Positions 43,577-53,450 are shown, counted from the first letter of the stretch. The stretch is 64,000 nucleotides of DNA from Flavobacterium sp. NRK F7 (GCF_024054195.1 NZ_JAMXLB010000001.1:372001-436000), one strand, 5' to 3'. The notes: generated by a model from the sequence alone, not told the origin. A program made the numbers and translations.

Positions 43577-44268
43577 TATGCAGTAGAATTAGTATTCGTA
43601 TTTTTGGCTTTAATTGCTTTCATTACTAATGGAAAAGTAGTTACTCCAATTAAAATAAGAATAATTTTTTCAATATGTTTTTTCAGATCAATATCAAATT
43701 CATTTAAAAACATCCCGTATAAATAATGTCCCGCAAAAACTAAGAAAAAAGACCACATTAAAGAACTCAACACATTGTAAAACATGAACTTGGTTTTCTT
43801 CATATGAACAATTCCAGCAATTATAGGCACAAAAGTTCTAACGATAGGTAAAAAACGCGCATAAATTATAGCTTTTCCTCCATGCTTTTGAAAAAACTCC
43901 TGCGATTGAAGTAAATACTTTTTCTTAAAAAAGAAGCTATCTTCCTTCTTATATAAAAATTGTCCACTTCTAGCACCAAACCAGTAGCCAAACATATTGC
44001 CTAAAGTAGCAGCTGTTGCAATTAAAAGAGAAAGAATTGTAACATTTGAAAAATCGCTAGGAATATAAAAAAAGGTTTGCACTAATTCTCTAGAATAAAT
44101 TCCAGATAGAAAAAGCAAACTATCTCCAGGCAGAAAAAAACCTGCAAACAAACCAGTTTCAGCAAAAACAATGAACAAAACCATGTAAATTCCAATTGGA
44201 ATTCCACCCACTTCCATGGTGATGTAAAATTCAGGATTAAAAAGTTTTGTCCAATGAAAATTTTCCAT
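43576..44268 (-). CDS. DedA family membrane protein
   Basis: A 230-residue integral inner-membrane protein of the DedA/SNARE-associated (VTT) family. Features are FAETGLFAGFFLPGDSLLFLSGI, AATLGNMFGYWFGARSGQ, the conserved FFQKHGGKAIIYARFLPIVRTFVPIIAG and the re-entrant/Arg-containing pattern. DedA proteins are lipid-transporter-like and affect membrane homeostasis, some of them flipping undecaprenyl phosphate. Sharing an operon with the glycan polymerase mtgA fits an envelope role, by inference. It starts 1 nt after the symporter stop. Confidence 0.93.
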   Translation of the reverse strand: MENFHWTKLFNPEFYITMEVGGIPIGIYMVLFIVFAETGLFAGFFLPGDSLLFLSGIYSRELVQTFFYIPSDFSNVTILSLLIATAATLGNMFGYWFGARSGQFLYKKEDSFFFKKKYLLQSQEFFQKHGGKAIIYARFLPIVRTFVPIIAGIVHMKKTKFMFYNVLSSLMWSFFLVFAGHYLYGMFLNEFDIDLKKHIEKIILILIGVTTFPLVMKAIKAKNTNTNSTA

Positions 44269-44269
44269 T

Positions 44270-45532
44270 TTATGTTAATTTATCTACCGATTTTGCTACA
44301 ACCATGGATACAGCCGCATCTCCAGTTACATTAACGGTGGTTCTACACATATCGAGCGGTCTATCAATCGCAAAAATCAAGGCCAAACCTGCTTCAGGAA
44401 TACCTGCTTGCGCTAACACGATTACTAACATTACCATTCCCGCTCCAGGAACTGCCGCACTACCTATAGATGCTAATGTTGCGGTTGCAATAATTCCTAA
44501 TTGAACACCAAAACTCAAATCCATACCAAAAGCTTGTGCAATAAATACTGCAGCTACTGCTTGATATAAGCTTGTTCCATCCATATTAATGGTTGCACCT
44601 ATTGGCAACACAAAACTGGCCACTTCATCATCTACACCTAAATTATCCACCACACGTTCCATAGTAACCGGCAGTGTCGCTGCAGAAGAGCTTGTAGAGA
44701 AAGCTAATAATTGTGCGGGAGAAATACCATTTAAAAAATAACTAGGTGTTCGTTTCGTAAATACATATACGATTAATAAGTAAACCCCTATCATGATAAT
44801 TAAACCGAACACCACACATAAACCATAGATTCCTAAGGCTTGAAACAAATCTATACTTGGAGATTCAGCGACTAAAGCAGCTAATAATGCAAACACACCA
44901 AAAGGTGCCGCAAGCATTATGATATCTATCATTTTTAGAATTACCTCATTAAAACCATCAAAAAAAGCTTTGACAGGCGCACCTACTTCTTGAGGCACTA
45001 AAATTAGGGCAATACCAAAAAACAAAGCAAAAAAGATGACTTGTAGCATGTTTCCATTATCAGCTGAAGCACCAATAATATTACTAGGCACTATATCTTC
45101 TAATGCTTGTAAAGGACCCGCTTCTTTTTGTTTTTCAGCCGAAGCAATTTTTGAATTCGCATCATTGGCATATCCGTCTACTAATTCTTGTCGAGTTTGT
45201 TCAGACAAATAACTACCTGGTTTCACGATATTAACAATTACTAATCCAATTGAAACAGCAAAAACAGTAGTAAGTAAATACAAACCAATAGTTCTTCCGC
45301 CCATCTTTGAAAGTTTAGAAATATCTTTCAAATCGGAAACTCCTTTAATTAGAGAAGCTAAAATTAGTGGAACAGCAATTAATTTTAAAAGGTTTATAAA
45401 AATAGTACCGAAAGGTTTAATCCAATCTAATATAATTTGTTTACCCCAATCAAATTGAATTAAAACAATTGCAAATACTACTCCTAAAATCATCCCTAAT
45501 AAAATTTGCCAATGCAATGCTAATTTCTTCAT
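44270..45532 (-). CDS. Dicarboxylate/amino acid:cation symporter (DAACS family)
   Basis: A 420-residue inner-membrane transporter of the GltP/DctA family that takes up C4-dicarboxylates or acidic amino acids with Na+ or H+. Signatures are FINLLKLIAVPLILASLIKGVSDL, the serine-rich re-entrant loop AFSTSSSAATLPVTMERV, and GATINMDGTSLYQAVAAVFIAQ. The last helix has IFAIDRPLDMCRTTVNVTGDA, which contains the substrate-binding Arg and Asn. The start is ATG 45532, since the family N-terminus (MKKLALHWQILLGMILG) begins there. No clear -7 box is visible. It heads the operon with dedA, DAO and mtgA. Confidence 0.92.
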   Translation of the reverse strand: MKKLALHWQILLGMILGVVFAIVLIQFDWGKQIILDWIKPFGTIFINLLKLIAVPLILASLIKGVSDLKDISKLSKMGGRTIGLYLLTTVFAVSIGLVIVNIVKPGSYLSEQTRQELVDGYANDANSKIASAEKQKEAGPLQALEDIVPSNIIGASADNGNMLQVIFFALFFGIALILVPQEVGAPVKAFFDGFNEVILKMIDIIMLAAPFGVFALLAALVAESPSIDLFQALGIYGLCVVFGLIIMIGVYLLIVYVFTKRTPSYFLNGISPAQLLAFSTSSSAATLPVTMERVVDNLGVDDEVASFVLPIGATINMDGTSLYQAVAAVFIAQAFGMDLSFGVQLGIIATATLASIGSAAVPGAGMVMLVIVLAQAGIPEAGLALIFAIDRPLDMCRTTVNVTGDAAVSMVVAKSVDKLT

Positions 45533-45726
45533 TTTTAATATCTGTTTTAAAGAATGTGAAAATACATATATTTTTTCAAAAAAAAGGAATTTCATAATTA
45601 TTTAGAAATATGAAAAACCCACTAAACATAAGTATTTTATTAATAAAAATAAATTATTGATAATTTTTGTATTAATATTTAAGTTTTTTTATAGCTAAAA
45701 TGTAATTTTATTCCATATATATTATA

Positions 45727-45734
45727 TATATTTG
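45727..45734 (+). promoter_or_regulatory. -7 box (TATATTTG) for the first T9SS metalloprotease
   Basis: Exact TAnnTTTG match. Predicted transcription start is ~45741, so the upstream GTG at 45737 cannot be the start and ATG 45764 is used. Confidence 0.7.
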
Positions 45735-45763
45735 GCGTGCTAAAAACAAAACAAAAACAAATT

Positions 45764-48700
45764 ATGAAACAAAAATTCCTTTTAATTGCCTTTCTGGCAA
45801 TTACAAGTCTTTCTTTTGGGCAAAAGGGAGATTCTTTTTGGGTCACCACACAAAAAAAAGCTAACGCTGAAGTGGTTGCTAACAAAACAATGATTCAAAA
45901 TCCAAGACTTTTTTCACTGGATTTTCAAAAAATGAAGCAAAAACTGAAGGCTACACCAGATAAAAACTCAAGAGCTTCAGAGTCAACAGTTGTGTTGTCA
46001 TTTCCAAACTCAAATGGCAAATTAGAAAGCTATCAAATTATTGAGTTTTCAAACATGGATGAAGAATTGGCAGCAAGATATCCAGAAATCAAATCTTATG
46101 TGGGTCAAGGAATAGATAATCCAAGCTCTACTATCTATTTTAGTATTTCTCCACTTGGATTTCAAGCTATGATGCTTCACGCAGATAGAGCTGCTGAATT
46201 TATTGAGCCATATACTAGTGATTTAACTGCGTACACAGTTTACAAAAAAACAGATAAAAAAGCAGCTTTCTCTAAATTTGAATGTAGTGTTATTGACGAA
46301 GTAAGTCACAAAATGTCTCCTGACAACGGTGATGCTTTGCGTCCAAACGCAGATGATTCAAAATTAAGAACTTTCCGTTTAGCGATGTCGGTAACAGGTG
46401 AATATACTGCTTATTTTGGAGGAACAAAAGCAAATGCATTAGCAGCGATTAACAACACTATGACGCGCGTTAATGGTGTTTTTGAAAAAGATTTTGGTGT
46501 AAAATTAGTTTTAATATCTAATACAGATGCCGTAATTTACACAAGTGCTTCTTCAGATCCTTATTCCCCATCTAGTCAAATGAGTAGCTGGAATTCTCAA
46601 TTACAATCTACTTTATCATCGGTAATTGGTGAATCAAATTATGACGTTGGTCACTTATTTGGTGCATCAGGTGGCGGCGGAAATGCAGGTTGTATTGGAT
46701 GTGTTTGTGTGAACAATCAAAAAGGAAGCGGATACACTTCTCCAGCTGACGGAATTCCATCAGGTGATAACTTTGATATTGACTATGTAGCACACGAATT
46801 AGGACATCAATTTGGTGCAAACCATACTTTTTCTATGAGTAATGAAGGAACAGGAGCAAACATGGAGCCAGGTTCTGGGTCAACAATTATGGGTTACGCA
46901 GGTATTACAAGTCAAGATATTCAACCACACTCAGATGCTTATTTTCATGCAGTGAGTATCCAACAAGTTACGAACAACATTAAGAACAAAACCTGTCCAA
47001 CTGTAACTAATACCGGAAATTCAGTACCAACTGCTAATGCAGGTTTAGATTACACGATTCCAAAAGGAACTCCTTTTATGTTAACGGGTTCTGGAACAGA
47101 TGCAAACGGAGATGCACTAACATTTTGCTGGGAACAATTTGACAATGCCTCTTCTTCTCAAACAGGAGCAAGTTCAGCTGCAAGTGCAACCAAAACTTCT
47201 GGACCAACATTCAGATCCTATACACCAACAACGTCACCTGTTCGTTACTTTCCTCAAATGTCTAGAGTATTAGCAGGAGCTACAACAACTTCCGGCTCAG
47301 AAATTACTGTAGAAGCGATACCAACTGTTGCAAGAACAATGAACTTTAGATTTACAGTTCGCGATAACAGAGCAGGTGGAAGTGCAAATAATAGTGATGA
47401 TATGATAGTAACTGTTAATGGTACTGCTGGTCCATTCAGTGTTTCTTCACCTAATACAGCCGTTTCTTATGTTGGAAATTCCTCTCAAACCATTACTTGG
47501 AATGTAGCTGGAACAACTTCAAATGGTGTAAACTGTGCGAATGTAGATATTCTAATTTCAACAAATGGTGGTTCAACTTGGTCTACTTTATTAGCTTCAA
47601 CACCTAATGATGGTTCTCAAGCGGTGACTATTCCAAATACACCTTCTTCTCAATGTAGAATTATGGTAAAAGGAACCAATCACATTTTCTTTGATGTTTC
47701 GAATACTAATTTTACAATTACAGCTGGATCTGGCAATGATACAACTGCACCATCTACTCCAACTAATTTAACAGCTTCAGGAACAACTCAAACCACAACT
47801 AATTTATCTTGGACTGCTTCAACTGACAACGTAGGAGTAACAGGATATAATGTATACCAAGGAGGAACTCAAATTGGTACTGCTTCTGGAACAACCTATA
47901 ACGTAACTGGTTTAACTCCTGCAACTACTTACAGTTTCACAGTTAGAGCAAAAGATGCTGCTGGAAATTTATCTTCTAATAGTAATACTGTAAACGTTAC
48001 AACTTTAACTGGAACTACAGATCCAACTTACTGTTCAAGTAAAGGAAATACTGTATCTGATGAATATATTGGAAGAGTACAGTTGAACACAATCAACAAT
48101 GCTTCAACTGGTAATAACGGATATACGGATTTTACAAGTATCTCTACTAGTTTAACTAAAGGTTCTGCTTATACAATTACGGTAACTCCAACTTGGACTG
48201 GAACAGTATATAGTGAAGGGTATGCGGCTTGGATTGATTATAACAAAGATGGAGATTTTGATGATGCAGGTGAATTAGTTTGGAGTAAAGCTTCAAGTAC
48301 AACTTCACCAGCTACTGGAAGCTTTACAGTTTCTTCAACTGCTGCAACTGGAGCAACACGAATGAGAATTTCTATGAAGTATAACGGTGTTCCAACAGCT
48401 TGTGAAACTTTCTCTTATGGAGAAGTAGAAGACTATACTGTAAATCTTGTTGCAGGATCGTCAGATACAACTGCACCATCTGCACCGACATTATCCGCAT
48501 CAGGAACCACTCAAACAACTACAAATTTATCTTGGACAGCTTCAACGGATAACGTAGGAGTTACTGGATACGATGTATTTAGAGGTACTACTTTAATTGG
48601 TAGCACAACTACAGCAAGAACATTTGCGGTAAGTGGATTAACTCCTTCAACAACATATAGCTTCTCAGTAAAAGCAAAAGATGCTGCTGGTAATGTATCC

Positions 48701-49429
48701 GCTTCTAGTAATGTTGTAAATGTTACTACTTTAGCAAACACAGTAACATATTGTGGTTCTCAAGGAAACAATACCAGTGATGAAAGAATTGCTCGTGTTG
48801 TATATGGTAGCATTAACAATGCTTCTACAGGAACAGCTGGTTACGAAGACTTTACATCTCTATCTACTAATGTAACTAGAGGAACGTCTCAAACCATTAC
48901 TATCACTCCTTTATGGACTGGAACAATTTACAACGAAGGATATGCAGTATGGATTGACTTCAATCAAGACGGTGATTTTACAGATTCTGGTGAGTTAGTA
49001 TATTCAAGAGCAGCTTCTAAAACAACACCTATAAGTGGCACTATTTCTATTCCTTCAAGCGCTAGCTTAGGAGCAACTAGAATGAGAGTTTCAATGAAGT
49101 ATAACGGTATACCGTCAACTTGTGAAACATTTACTTACGGACAAGTTGAAGATTATACTGTAAACATCACTTCATCTGGTAAAGAAGAGAATACATTTGT
49201 AACTCAACCAGAGATTACATTATACCCTAACCCAACTTCATCATTATTAAATGTAACATCAGTTAGTGATAAAGCCACTTTTAGAGTATATAGTTTAGTT
49301 GGACAAAATGTATTAAACGGTAGAATTACTAACCAATCTATTGATGTAACTTCATTACCTGCTGGGAATTATATTATAGAAATTTTAGACAGCGAAACAA
49401 CTACAAGCAAACGCTTTATCAAACAATAA
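45764..49429 (+). CDS. Secreted reprolysin-type metalloprotease with FN3, GEVED and T9SS type A sorting domains
   Basis: A 1221-residue secreted peptidase. The signal peptide ends SLSFGQ; a prodomain covers ~20-200. The M12B-like metalloprotease domain has the zinc site HELGHQFGANH at 344-354 and the Met-turn STIMGYAG. A Cys-rich insertion (GGGGNAGCIGCVC) precedes it. Then come beta domains, FN3 (DNA 47740-48009), GEVED (48030-48453), a second FN3 (48466-48738) and a second GEVED (48751-49173). The type A sorting domain starts at ~1150 (ITLYPNPTSSLLNV, ending SKRFIKQ). The FN3-GEVED pairs are near duplicates. It is exported through the outer membrane by the T9SS and probably degrades external protein. 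The 53.5-57.6 kb gene is a paralogue. Confidence 0.92.
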   Translation: MKQKFLLIAFLAITSLSFGQKGDSFWVTTQKKANAEVVANKTMIQNPRLFSLDFQKMKQKLKATPDKNSRASESTVVLSFPNSNGKLESYQIIEFSNMDEELAARYPEIKSYVGQGIDNPSSTIYFSISPLGFQAMMLHADRAAEFIEPYTSDLTAYTVYKKTDKKAAFSKFECSVIDEVSHKMSPDNGDALRPNADDSKLRTFRLAMSVTGEYTAYFGGTKANALAAINNTMTRVNGVFEKDFGVKLVLISNTDAVIYTSASSDPYSPSSQMSSWNSQLQSTLSSVIGESNYDVGHLFGASGGGGNAGCIGCVCVNNQKGSGYTSPADGIPSGDNFDIDYVAHELGHQFGANHTFSMSNEGTGANMEPGSGSTIMGYAGITSQDIQPHSDAYFHAVSIQQVTNNIKNKTCPTVTNTGNSVPTANAGLDYTIPKGTPFMLTGSGTDANGDALTFCWEQFDNASSSQTGASSAASATKTSGPTFRSYTPTTSPVRYFPQMSRVLAGATTTSGSEITVEAIPTVARTMNFRFTVRDNRAGGSANNSDDMIVTVNGTAGPFSVSSPNTAVSYVGNSSQTITWNVAGTTSNGVNCANVDILISTNGGSTWSTLLASTPNDGSQAVTIPNTPSSQCRIMVKGTNHIFFDVSNTNFTITAGSGNDTTAPSTPTNLTASGTTQTTTNLSWTASTDNVGVTGYNVYQGGTQIGTASGTTYNVTGLTPATTYSFTVRAKDAAGNLSSNSNTVNVTTLTGTTDPTYCSSKGNTVSDEYIGRVQLNTINNASTGNNGYTDFTSISTSLTKGSAYTITVTPTWTGTVYSEGYAAWIDYNKDGDFDDAGELVWSKASSTTSPATGSFTVSSTAATGATRMRISMKYNGVPTACETFSYGEVEDYTVNLVAGSSDTTAPSAPTLSASGTTQTTTNLSWTASTDNVGVTGYDVFRGTTLIGSTTTARTFAVSGLTPSTTYSFSVKAKDAAGNVSASSNVVNVTTLANTVTYCGSQGNNTSDERIARVVYGSINNASTGTAGYEDFTSLSTNVTRGTSQTITITPLWTGTIYNEGYAVWIDFNQDGDFTDSGELVYSRAASKTTPISGTISIPSSASLGATRMRVSMKYNGIPSTCETFTYGQVEDYTVNITSSGKEENTFVTQPEITLYPNPTSSLLNVTSVSDKATFRVYSLVGQNVLNGRITNQSIDVTSLPAGNYIIEILDSETTTSKRFIKQ

Positions 49430-49450
49430 TTTTAAAATATCTATTTACAG

Positions 49451-49480
49451 AAAAGACCTTCAAATTGAAGGTCTTTTTTA
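49451..49480 (+). terminator. Terminator after the first T9SS metalloprotease
   Basis: AAAAGACCTTCAA / TTGAAGGTCTTTT form a strong stem with a short loop and a following T run. Confidence 0.8.
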
Positions 49481-49519
49481 TTTTATGAATTTCTAAACAT
49501 CAATTTCTTTAAAAATAAC

Positions 49520-49527
49520 TAATTTTA
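49520..49527 (+). promoter_or_regulatory. Possible -7 box (TAATTTTA) for the S9 peptidase gene
   Basis: It matches TAnnTTTG except for the last base and lies 24 nt before the ATG at 49551. Confidence 0.4.
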
Positions 49528-49550
49528 GACTTTATAAAAAAGCAAACACA

Positions 49551-51440
49551 ATGAAAAAAATAGCTTTAATATTGATTAGCATGGCAGGAATAACCGCAAG
49601 CGCACAAGAGGTAATGACTCCTGAATTATTATGGAAATTAGGTCGTATTTCTCCTTTGGGAATTTCCAATGATGGCAAAAGCATCATTTATAAAGTGAGC
49701 ACCCCTTCTATGGAAGAAAATAAGTCTAACTCAGAATTTTTCAGTATTCCAATTACTGGAGGTAATGCAACAAGCATTAAAAACCATAGTGATTTAGTAC
49801 AAGACAAAAATAAACATGGCGAATGGATTTTAAGCAACAAGGAAGTAAAAATTGATCCAACACATGGAAAAGATTTTTATCCCGAATTAGAGAAAAGTGA
49901 GGTACAAATATTTAATGCATTAGATTACCGTCATTGGGATACTTATAATGATGGTCATCATAATCATGTTATTTTAACCAATGCAAAAAATGAAGAGATC
50001 GATATCCTTTCTAATGAACCTTATGATTGCCCACAAAAACCATTTGGAGGTGACGAAGATTACATTTGGTCTCCAGACGGTTCCAAAGTAATCTATGTAT
50101 GTAAAAAGAAGACAGGAACTGATTATGCAACGAGTACGAATACTGATTTATATGAGTATGATATTGCTACTAAAACCACCAAAAATCTCACTGAAAAAAA
50201 TCTAGGTTATGATGTAGCACCTCAATTTTCACCAAATGGTGATTTATCATGGCTCCAAATGAAAAGAGATGGATATGAGGCTGATAAAAATGATATTATT
50301 GTTCGTCATAAAGGATTAGATATTAATCTTACTGCCAGTTGGGATGGCACTGTAGATAGTTTTACCTGGAGTAAAGATGGTAAAAAAGTATATTTTTTAG
50401 CTCCTGTAGCCGGAACAAAACAATTGTTTGAGGTTAACTTTCCAGGATTAACTAAAATAGCGGTACGTGTCAATCAAATCACCGAAGGGCAATTCGACGT
50501 AAATCAAATTATTGGTTTTAATGAGGATATAGTTTTCGTTACCCGTAGCGACATGAATCATGCGAATGAAATATTTAGTTACAATTTAAAAAAGAAAAAC
50601 TGGAGCCAAATTACTCATGTAAATACTGATGTATATGCTAAATTAAACTTACCTAAAGTAGAAAAACGAATGGTAAAAACAACCGACGGAAAAGACATGC
50701 TGGTTTGGGTTATTTTACCACCTAATTTTGATGCTTCAAAGAAATATCCTACCCTTTTATATTGTCAAGGAGGTCCTCAAGGAGCCTTATCTCAATTTTA
50801 TTCTTTTAGATGGAATTTTCAAGTAATGGCTTCACAAGGCTATATAGTTGTGGCTCCAAACAGAAGAGGAATGCCAGGTCATGGTGTTGCTTGGAATGAG
50901 CAAATTAGTAAAGATTGGGGTGGTCAAGTGATGGACGACTATTTAAGCGCAATTGATGATGTTGCTAAAGAAAATTATGTTGATACATCACGATTAGGAG
51001 CAGTTGGAGCTAGTTATGGTGGCTATTCTGTATTCTATTTAGCTGGAATTCATAAAAAACGTTTTAAAACATTTATTGCTCACGCTGGTATATTTAATAC
51101 CCAAAGTATGTATGGCACTACAGAAGAGGTGTTTTTCACTAATTGGGACATGGGTGGTGCTTATTGGGAAACCAATAATAAACTCGCTCAAAAATCATAT
51201 ACCGATTTTAATCCGATTACCTTAGTGAATAATTGGGACACCCCTATTTTTATTATTCAAGGAGCCAAAGATTATCGTGTACCCATGGGACAAAGTCAAG
51301 AAGCGTTTCAAGCAGCGCAATTGAAAGGAATAAAAAGCAGATTTATGTTATTTCCAGAAGAAAATCATTGGATTTTAAAACCTCAAAATGGGTTAGTTTG
51401 GCAAAGAGAATTTTTTAAATGGTTAAAAGAAACACTTTAA
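49551..51440 (+). CDS. Secreted S9 family (dipeptidyl/acylaminoacyl) peptidase
   Basis: A 629-residue serine peptidase with a signal peptide (1-18, ending ITASAQ), so probably periplasmic. Residues ~25-380 form a beta-propeller (LLWKLGRISPLGISNDGKSI, WSPDGSKVIYV). The C-terminal hydrolase begins near 400, with RRGMPGHGVAWNEQISKDWGG, catalytic Ser in GASYGGYSVF, Asp in GAKDYRVPMGQS and His in PEENHWILKP. The family removes dipeptides or acylated residues from peptides, probably completing digestion begun by the secreted proteases. The small HExxH gene follows 22 nt later and may be co-transcribed. Confidence 0.93.
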   Translation: MKKIALILISMAGITASAQEVMTPELLWKLGRISPLGISNDGKSIIYKVSTPSMEENKSNSEFFSIPITGGNATSIKNHSDLVQDKNKHGEWILSNKEVKIDPTHGKDFYPELEKSEVQIFNALDYRHWDTYNDGHHNHVILTNAKNEEIDILSNEPYDCPQKPFGGDEDYIWSPDGSKVIYVCKKKTGTDYATSTNTDLYEYDIATKTTKNLTEKNLGYDVAPQFSPNGDLSWLQMKRDGYEADKNDIIVRHKGLDINLTASWDGTVDSFTWSKDGKKVYFLAPVAGTKQLFEVNFPGLTKIAVRVNQITEGQFDVNQIIGFNEDIVFVTRSDMNHANEIFSYNLKKKNWSQITHVNTDVYAKLNLPKVEKRMVKTTDGKDMLVWVILPPNFDASKKYPTLLYCQGGPQGALSQFYSFRWNFQVMASQGYIVVAPNRRGMPGHGVAWNEQISKDWGGQVMDDYLSAIDDVAKENYVDTSRLGAVGASYGGYSVFYLAGIHKKRFKTFIAHAGIFNTQSMYGTTEEVFFTNWDMGGAYWETNNKLAQKSYTDFNPITLVNNWDTPIFIIQGAKDYRVPMGQSQEAFQAAQLKGIKSRFMLFPEENHWILKPQNGLVWQREFFKWLKETL

Positions 51441-51462
51441 AAAAACAAACCTCTAGTTAACC

Positions 51463-51975
51463 ATGATGCCGTTTGAAGAAATAGAGTTAACCGTCAATAC
51501 CTTTCACAAATTAGGATTGACTGTTGAAGCAGCTCAGTTTTTAATTGAAACCTATCATTTGAATCATCCTAATTTTGATTCCTTTGAATTAATGGAAGTA
51601 GCACAACCTAGTTTTATCGTAATGGTAACAATTGGCGTATTGGGTCAACCCCAAAAAATTCAAATTCCTAAAAATGTTTTTGAATTTCCACTGGTTTTAA
51701 TTCTAAATTTACTGGCTCATGAAATGTTACATGTACGACAAAAAGCTCCAGATAGCCTTGTTGAAGACAAAAATGAAAGAGAATGGCAAGCTTATTATGA
51801 GATGCTCTTCCATAAAGAATTTCCTTTAATTCCTATGGTCTCCAATTTTAACCTTAAGGATTTTGCAAATAAAGGCTTAGAATATTACAGAAGAATGGGG
51901 GAAAATTCCTATTTGCAAGAAAAATACGCGCCTCAAAAAGAAGAAGTAGAACAATTTTTACTACAATTACATTAA
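51463..51975 (+). CDS. Small hypothetical protein with an HExxH zinc-peptidase motif
   Basis: A 170-residue protein, cytoplasmic by lack of a signal peptide. The strongest feature is LLAHEMLHVRQ, with HEMLH at 86-90 preceded by a hydrophobic helix. Glutamates 105, 107 and 113 (NEREWQAYYE) could supply a third zinc ligand as in gluzincin-type peptidases. The N-terminal half is helix-rich (FHKLGLTVEAAQFLIETYH). I recognise no named family. The protein is short for a peptidase, so it could be an inactive relative or a regulatory protease. It follows the S9 peptidase and is followed by a bidirectional terminator. Confidence 0.7.
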   Translation: MMPFEEIELTVNTFHKLGLTVEAAQFLIETYHLNHPNFDSFELMEVAQPSFIVMVTIGVLGQPQKIQIPKNVFEFPLVLILNLLAHEMLHVRQKAPDSLVEDKNEREWQAYYEMLFHKEFPLIPMVSNFNLKDFANKGLEYYRRMGENSYLQEKYAPQKEEVEQFLLQLH

Positions 51976-51977
51976 AT

Positions 51978-52008
51978 AAAAAAGAGACAGTAAAACTGTC
52001 TCTTTTTT
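51978..52008 (+). terminator. Bidirectional terminator between HExxH and M20 genes
   Basis: AAAAAAGAGACAG and CTGTCTCTTTTTT form a perfect 13-bp stem around TAAAA, with A and T runs on both sides. Confidence 0.85.
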
Positions 52009-52033
52009 ATTTAAATATCGAGAAATTTAGCAA

Positions 52034-53425
52034 TTAACTTTTACTCATTTCTGTAAAATATTTGTAAAATAAGGGTATTGTTTCAATTCCTTTCAAGTAA
52101 TTAAAAATTCCAAAATGTTCGTTTGGAGAATGAATAGCATCGCTATCTAACCCAAAGCCCATTAATATGGTTTTACTCTTTAATTCCTTCTCAAATAAAG
52201 CTACAATAGGAATACTTCCACCAGAGCGAACAGGAATTGCTGGCACTCCAAAAGTTTCTGTATAGGCTTTATTTGCCGCTTGATAGCCAATACTATTAAT
52301 TGGAGTAACATATCCTTGACCACCATGATGTGGTTTGACTACCACTTTTACCGATTTAGGAGCAATCGCTTCAAAATGGTTTTTAAAAAGCGTGGTAATC
52401 TCTTCCCAGTCTTGATTAGGAACTAATCGCATAGAAATTTTGGCAAAGGCTTTACTTGCTATAACCGTTTTAGCACCTTCACCAGTATATCCTCCCCAAA
52501 TACCGTTCACATCCAAAGTAGGTCGGATGGAATTACGTTCATTGGTTACATATCCTGCTTCACCATAAACATCATCAATAGCTAAGGCATTTTTATATTT
52601 TTCAAGCGAAAAAGGAGCTTTTGCCATTTCAGCTCTTTCTTCTGCTGATAACTCTTCCACTTTATCATAAAAGCCTGGTATGGTAATATGATTGTTTTCA
52701 TCATGCAACGAAGCTATCATTTTTGTTAAAACATTAATTGGATTGGCTACGGCTCCGCCATATAATCCAGAATGCAAATCTCTATTTGGTCCTGTAACTT
52801 CAACCTCAACATAGCTTAAACCTCGAAGTCCCGTTGTTATAGAAGGTTGCGTATTTGAAATCATTCCAGTATCTGATATAAGAATTACATCATTGGCTAA
52901 TTTTTCTTGATTTCTTTCCACAAACCAGCTTAAGCTTTTCGAACCAACTTCTTCTTCACCTTCAATCATAAATTTCACATTACAAGGTAACGAATTGGTT
53001 TCCATCATGTATTCAAAAGCCTTAACATGCATATACATTTGACCTTTGTCATCACATGCACCTCTCGCAAAAATAGCTCCTTCTGGGTGTATTTCAGTGG
53101 TTTTTATTACAGGTTCAAAAGGAGGAGATGTCCATAAATCAATAGGATCTGTCGGTTGTACATCATAATGTCCATAAACTAAAACGGTTGGCAAATTAGC
53201 GTCAATAATTTTTTCACCATATACAATAGGATAACCTGGTGTTTCACATAATTCTACAAAATCACATCCAGCTTTTTCTAAACTTGCTTTGACAGCTTCT
53301 GCGGTCATAATTACATCATGAGCATAAGCGCTATCAGCACTTACAGATGGAATTTTCAACAATTCTATTAGTTCATTTATAAATCGATCTTTATTTTTTT
53401 CAACGTAACTTTTTATGTTTTCCAT
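52034..53425 (-). CDS. M20 family dipeptidase
   Basis: A 463-residue cytoplasmic metallopeptidase of the M20 family (CNDP/PepV-like) that hydrolyses dipeptides. Metal ligands are in VLVYGHYDVQPTD (His, Asp), ARGACDDKGQMYMHVKA (the bridging Asp) and IEGEEEVGSKSL (catalytic Glu pair). DRDLHSGLYGG-type DLHSGLYGGAVANP and GGSIPIVALFE then GFGLDSDAIHSPNEHF complete the signature. Length is typical. It likely finishes breakdown of peptides imported after extracellular proteolysis. The promoter overlaps a short inverted repeat. Confidence 0.94.
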   Translation of the reverse strand: MENIKSYVEKNKDRFINELIELLKIPSVSADSAYAHDVIMTAEAVKASLEKAGCDFVELCETPGYPIVYGEKIIDANLPTVLVYGHYDVQPTDPIDLWTSPPFEPVIKTTEIHPEGAIFARGACDDKGQMYMHVKAFEYMMETNSLPCNVKFMIEGEEEVGSKSLSWFVERNQEKLANDVILISDTGMISNTQPSITTGLRGLSYVEVEVTGPNRDLHSGLYGGAVANPINVLTKMIASLHDENNHITIPGFYDKVEELSAEERAEMAKAPFSLEKYKNALAIDDVYGEAGYVTNERNSIRPTLDVNGIWGGYTGEGAKTVIASKAFAKISMRLVPNQDWEEITTLFKNHFEAIAPKSVKVVVKPHHGGQGYVTPINSIGYQAANKAYTETFGVPAIPVRSGGSIPIVALFEKELKSKTILMGFGLDSDAIHSPNEHFGIFNYLKGIETIPLFYKYFTEMSKS

Positions 53426-53434
53426 TCTTTTTTA

Positions 53435-53450
53435 TTGGTTTGTAAACCAA
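53435..53450 (-). promoter_or_regulatory. Perfect inverted repeat TTGGTTT-GT-AAACCAA at the M20 promoter
   Basis: Two 7-bp arms with a 2-nt spacer. It overlaps the minus-strand -7 box TAACTTTG (53448-53455) by three bases and covers the predicted transcription start, so it looks like an operator. An RNA hairpin in the leader is the alternative. Confidence 0.5.

Noticed and set aside
45533..45595. Extended N-terminus of the symporter from 45595
   Set aside because: The extension has no transporter homology; the canonical MKKLALHWQ start is at 45532.
45737..45763. GTG start at 45737 for the first metalloprotease
   Set aside because: It lies before the predicted transcription start; the signal peptide starts at 45764.
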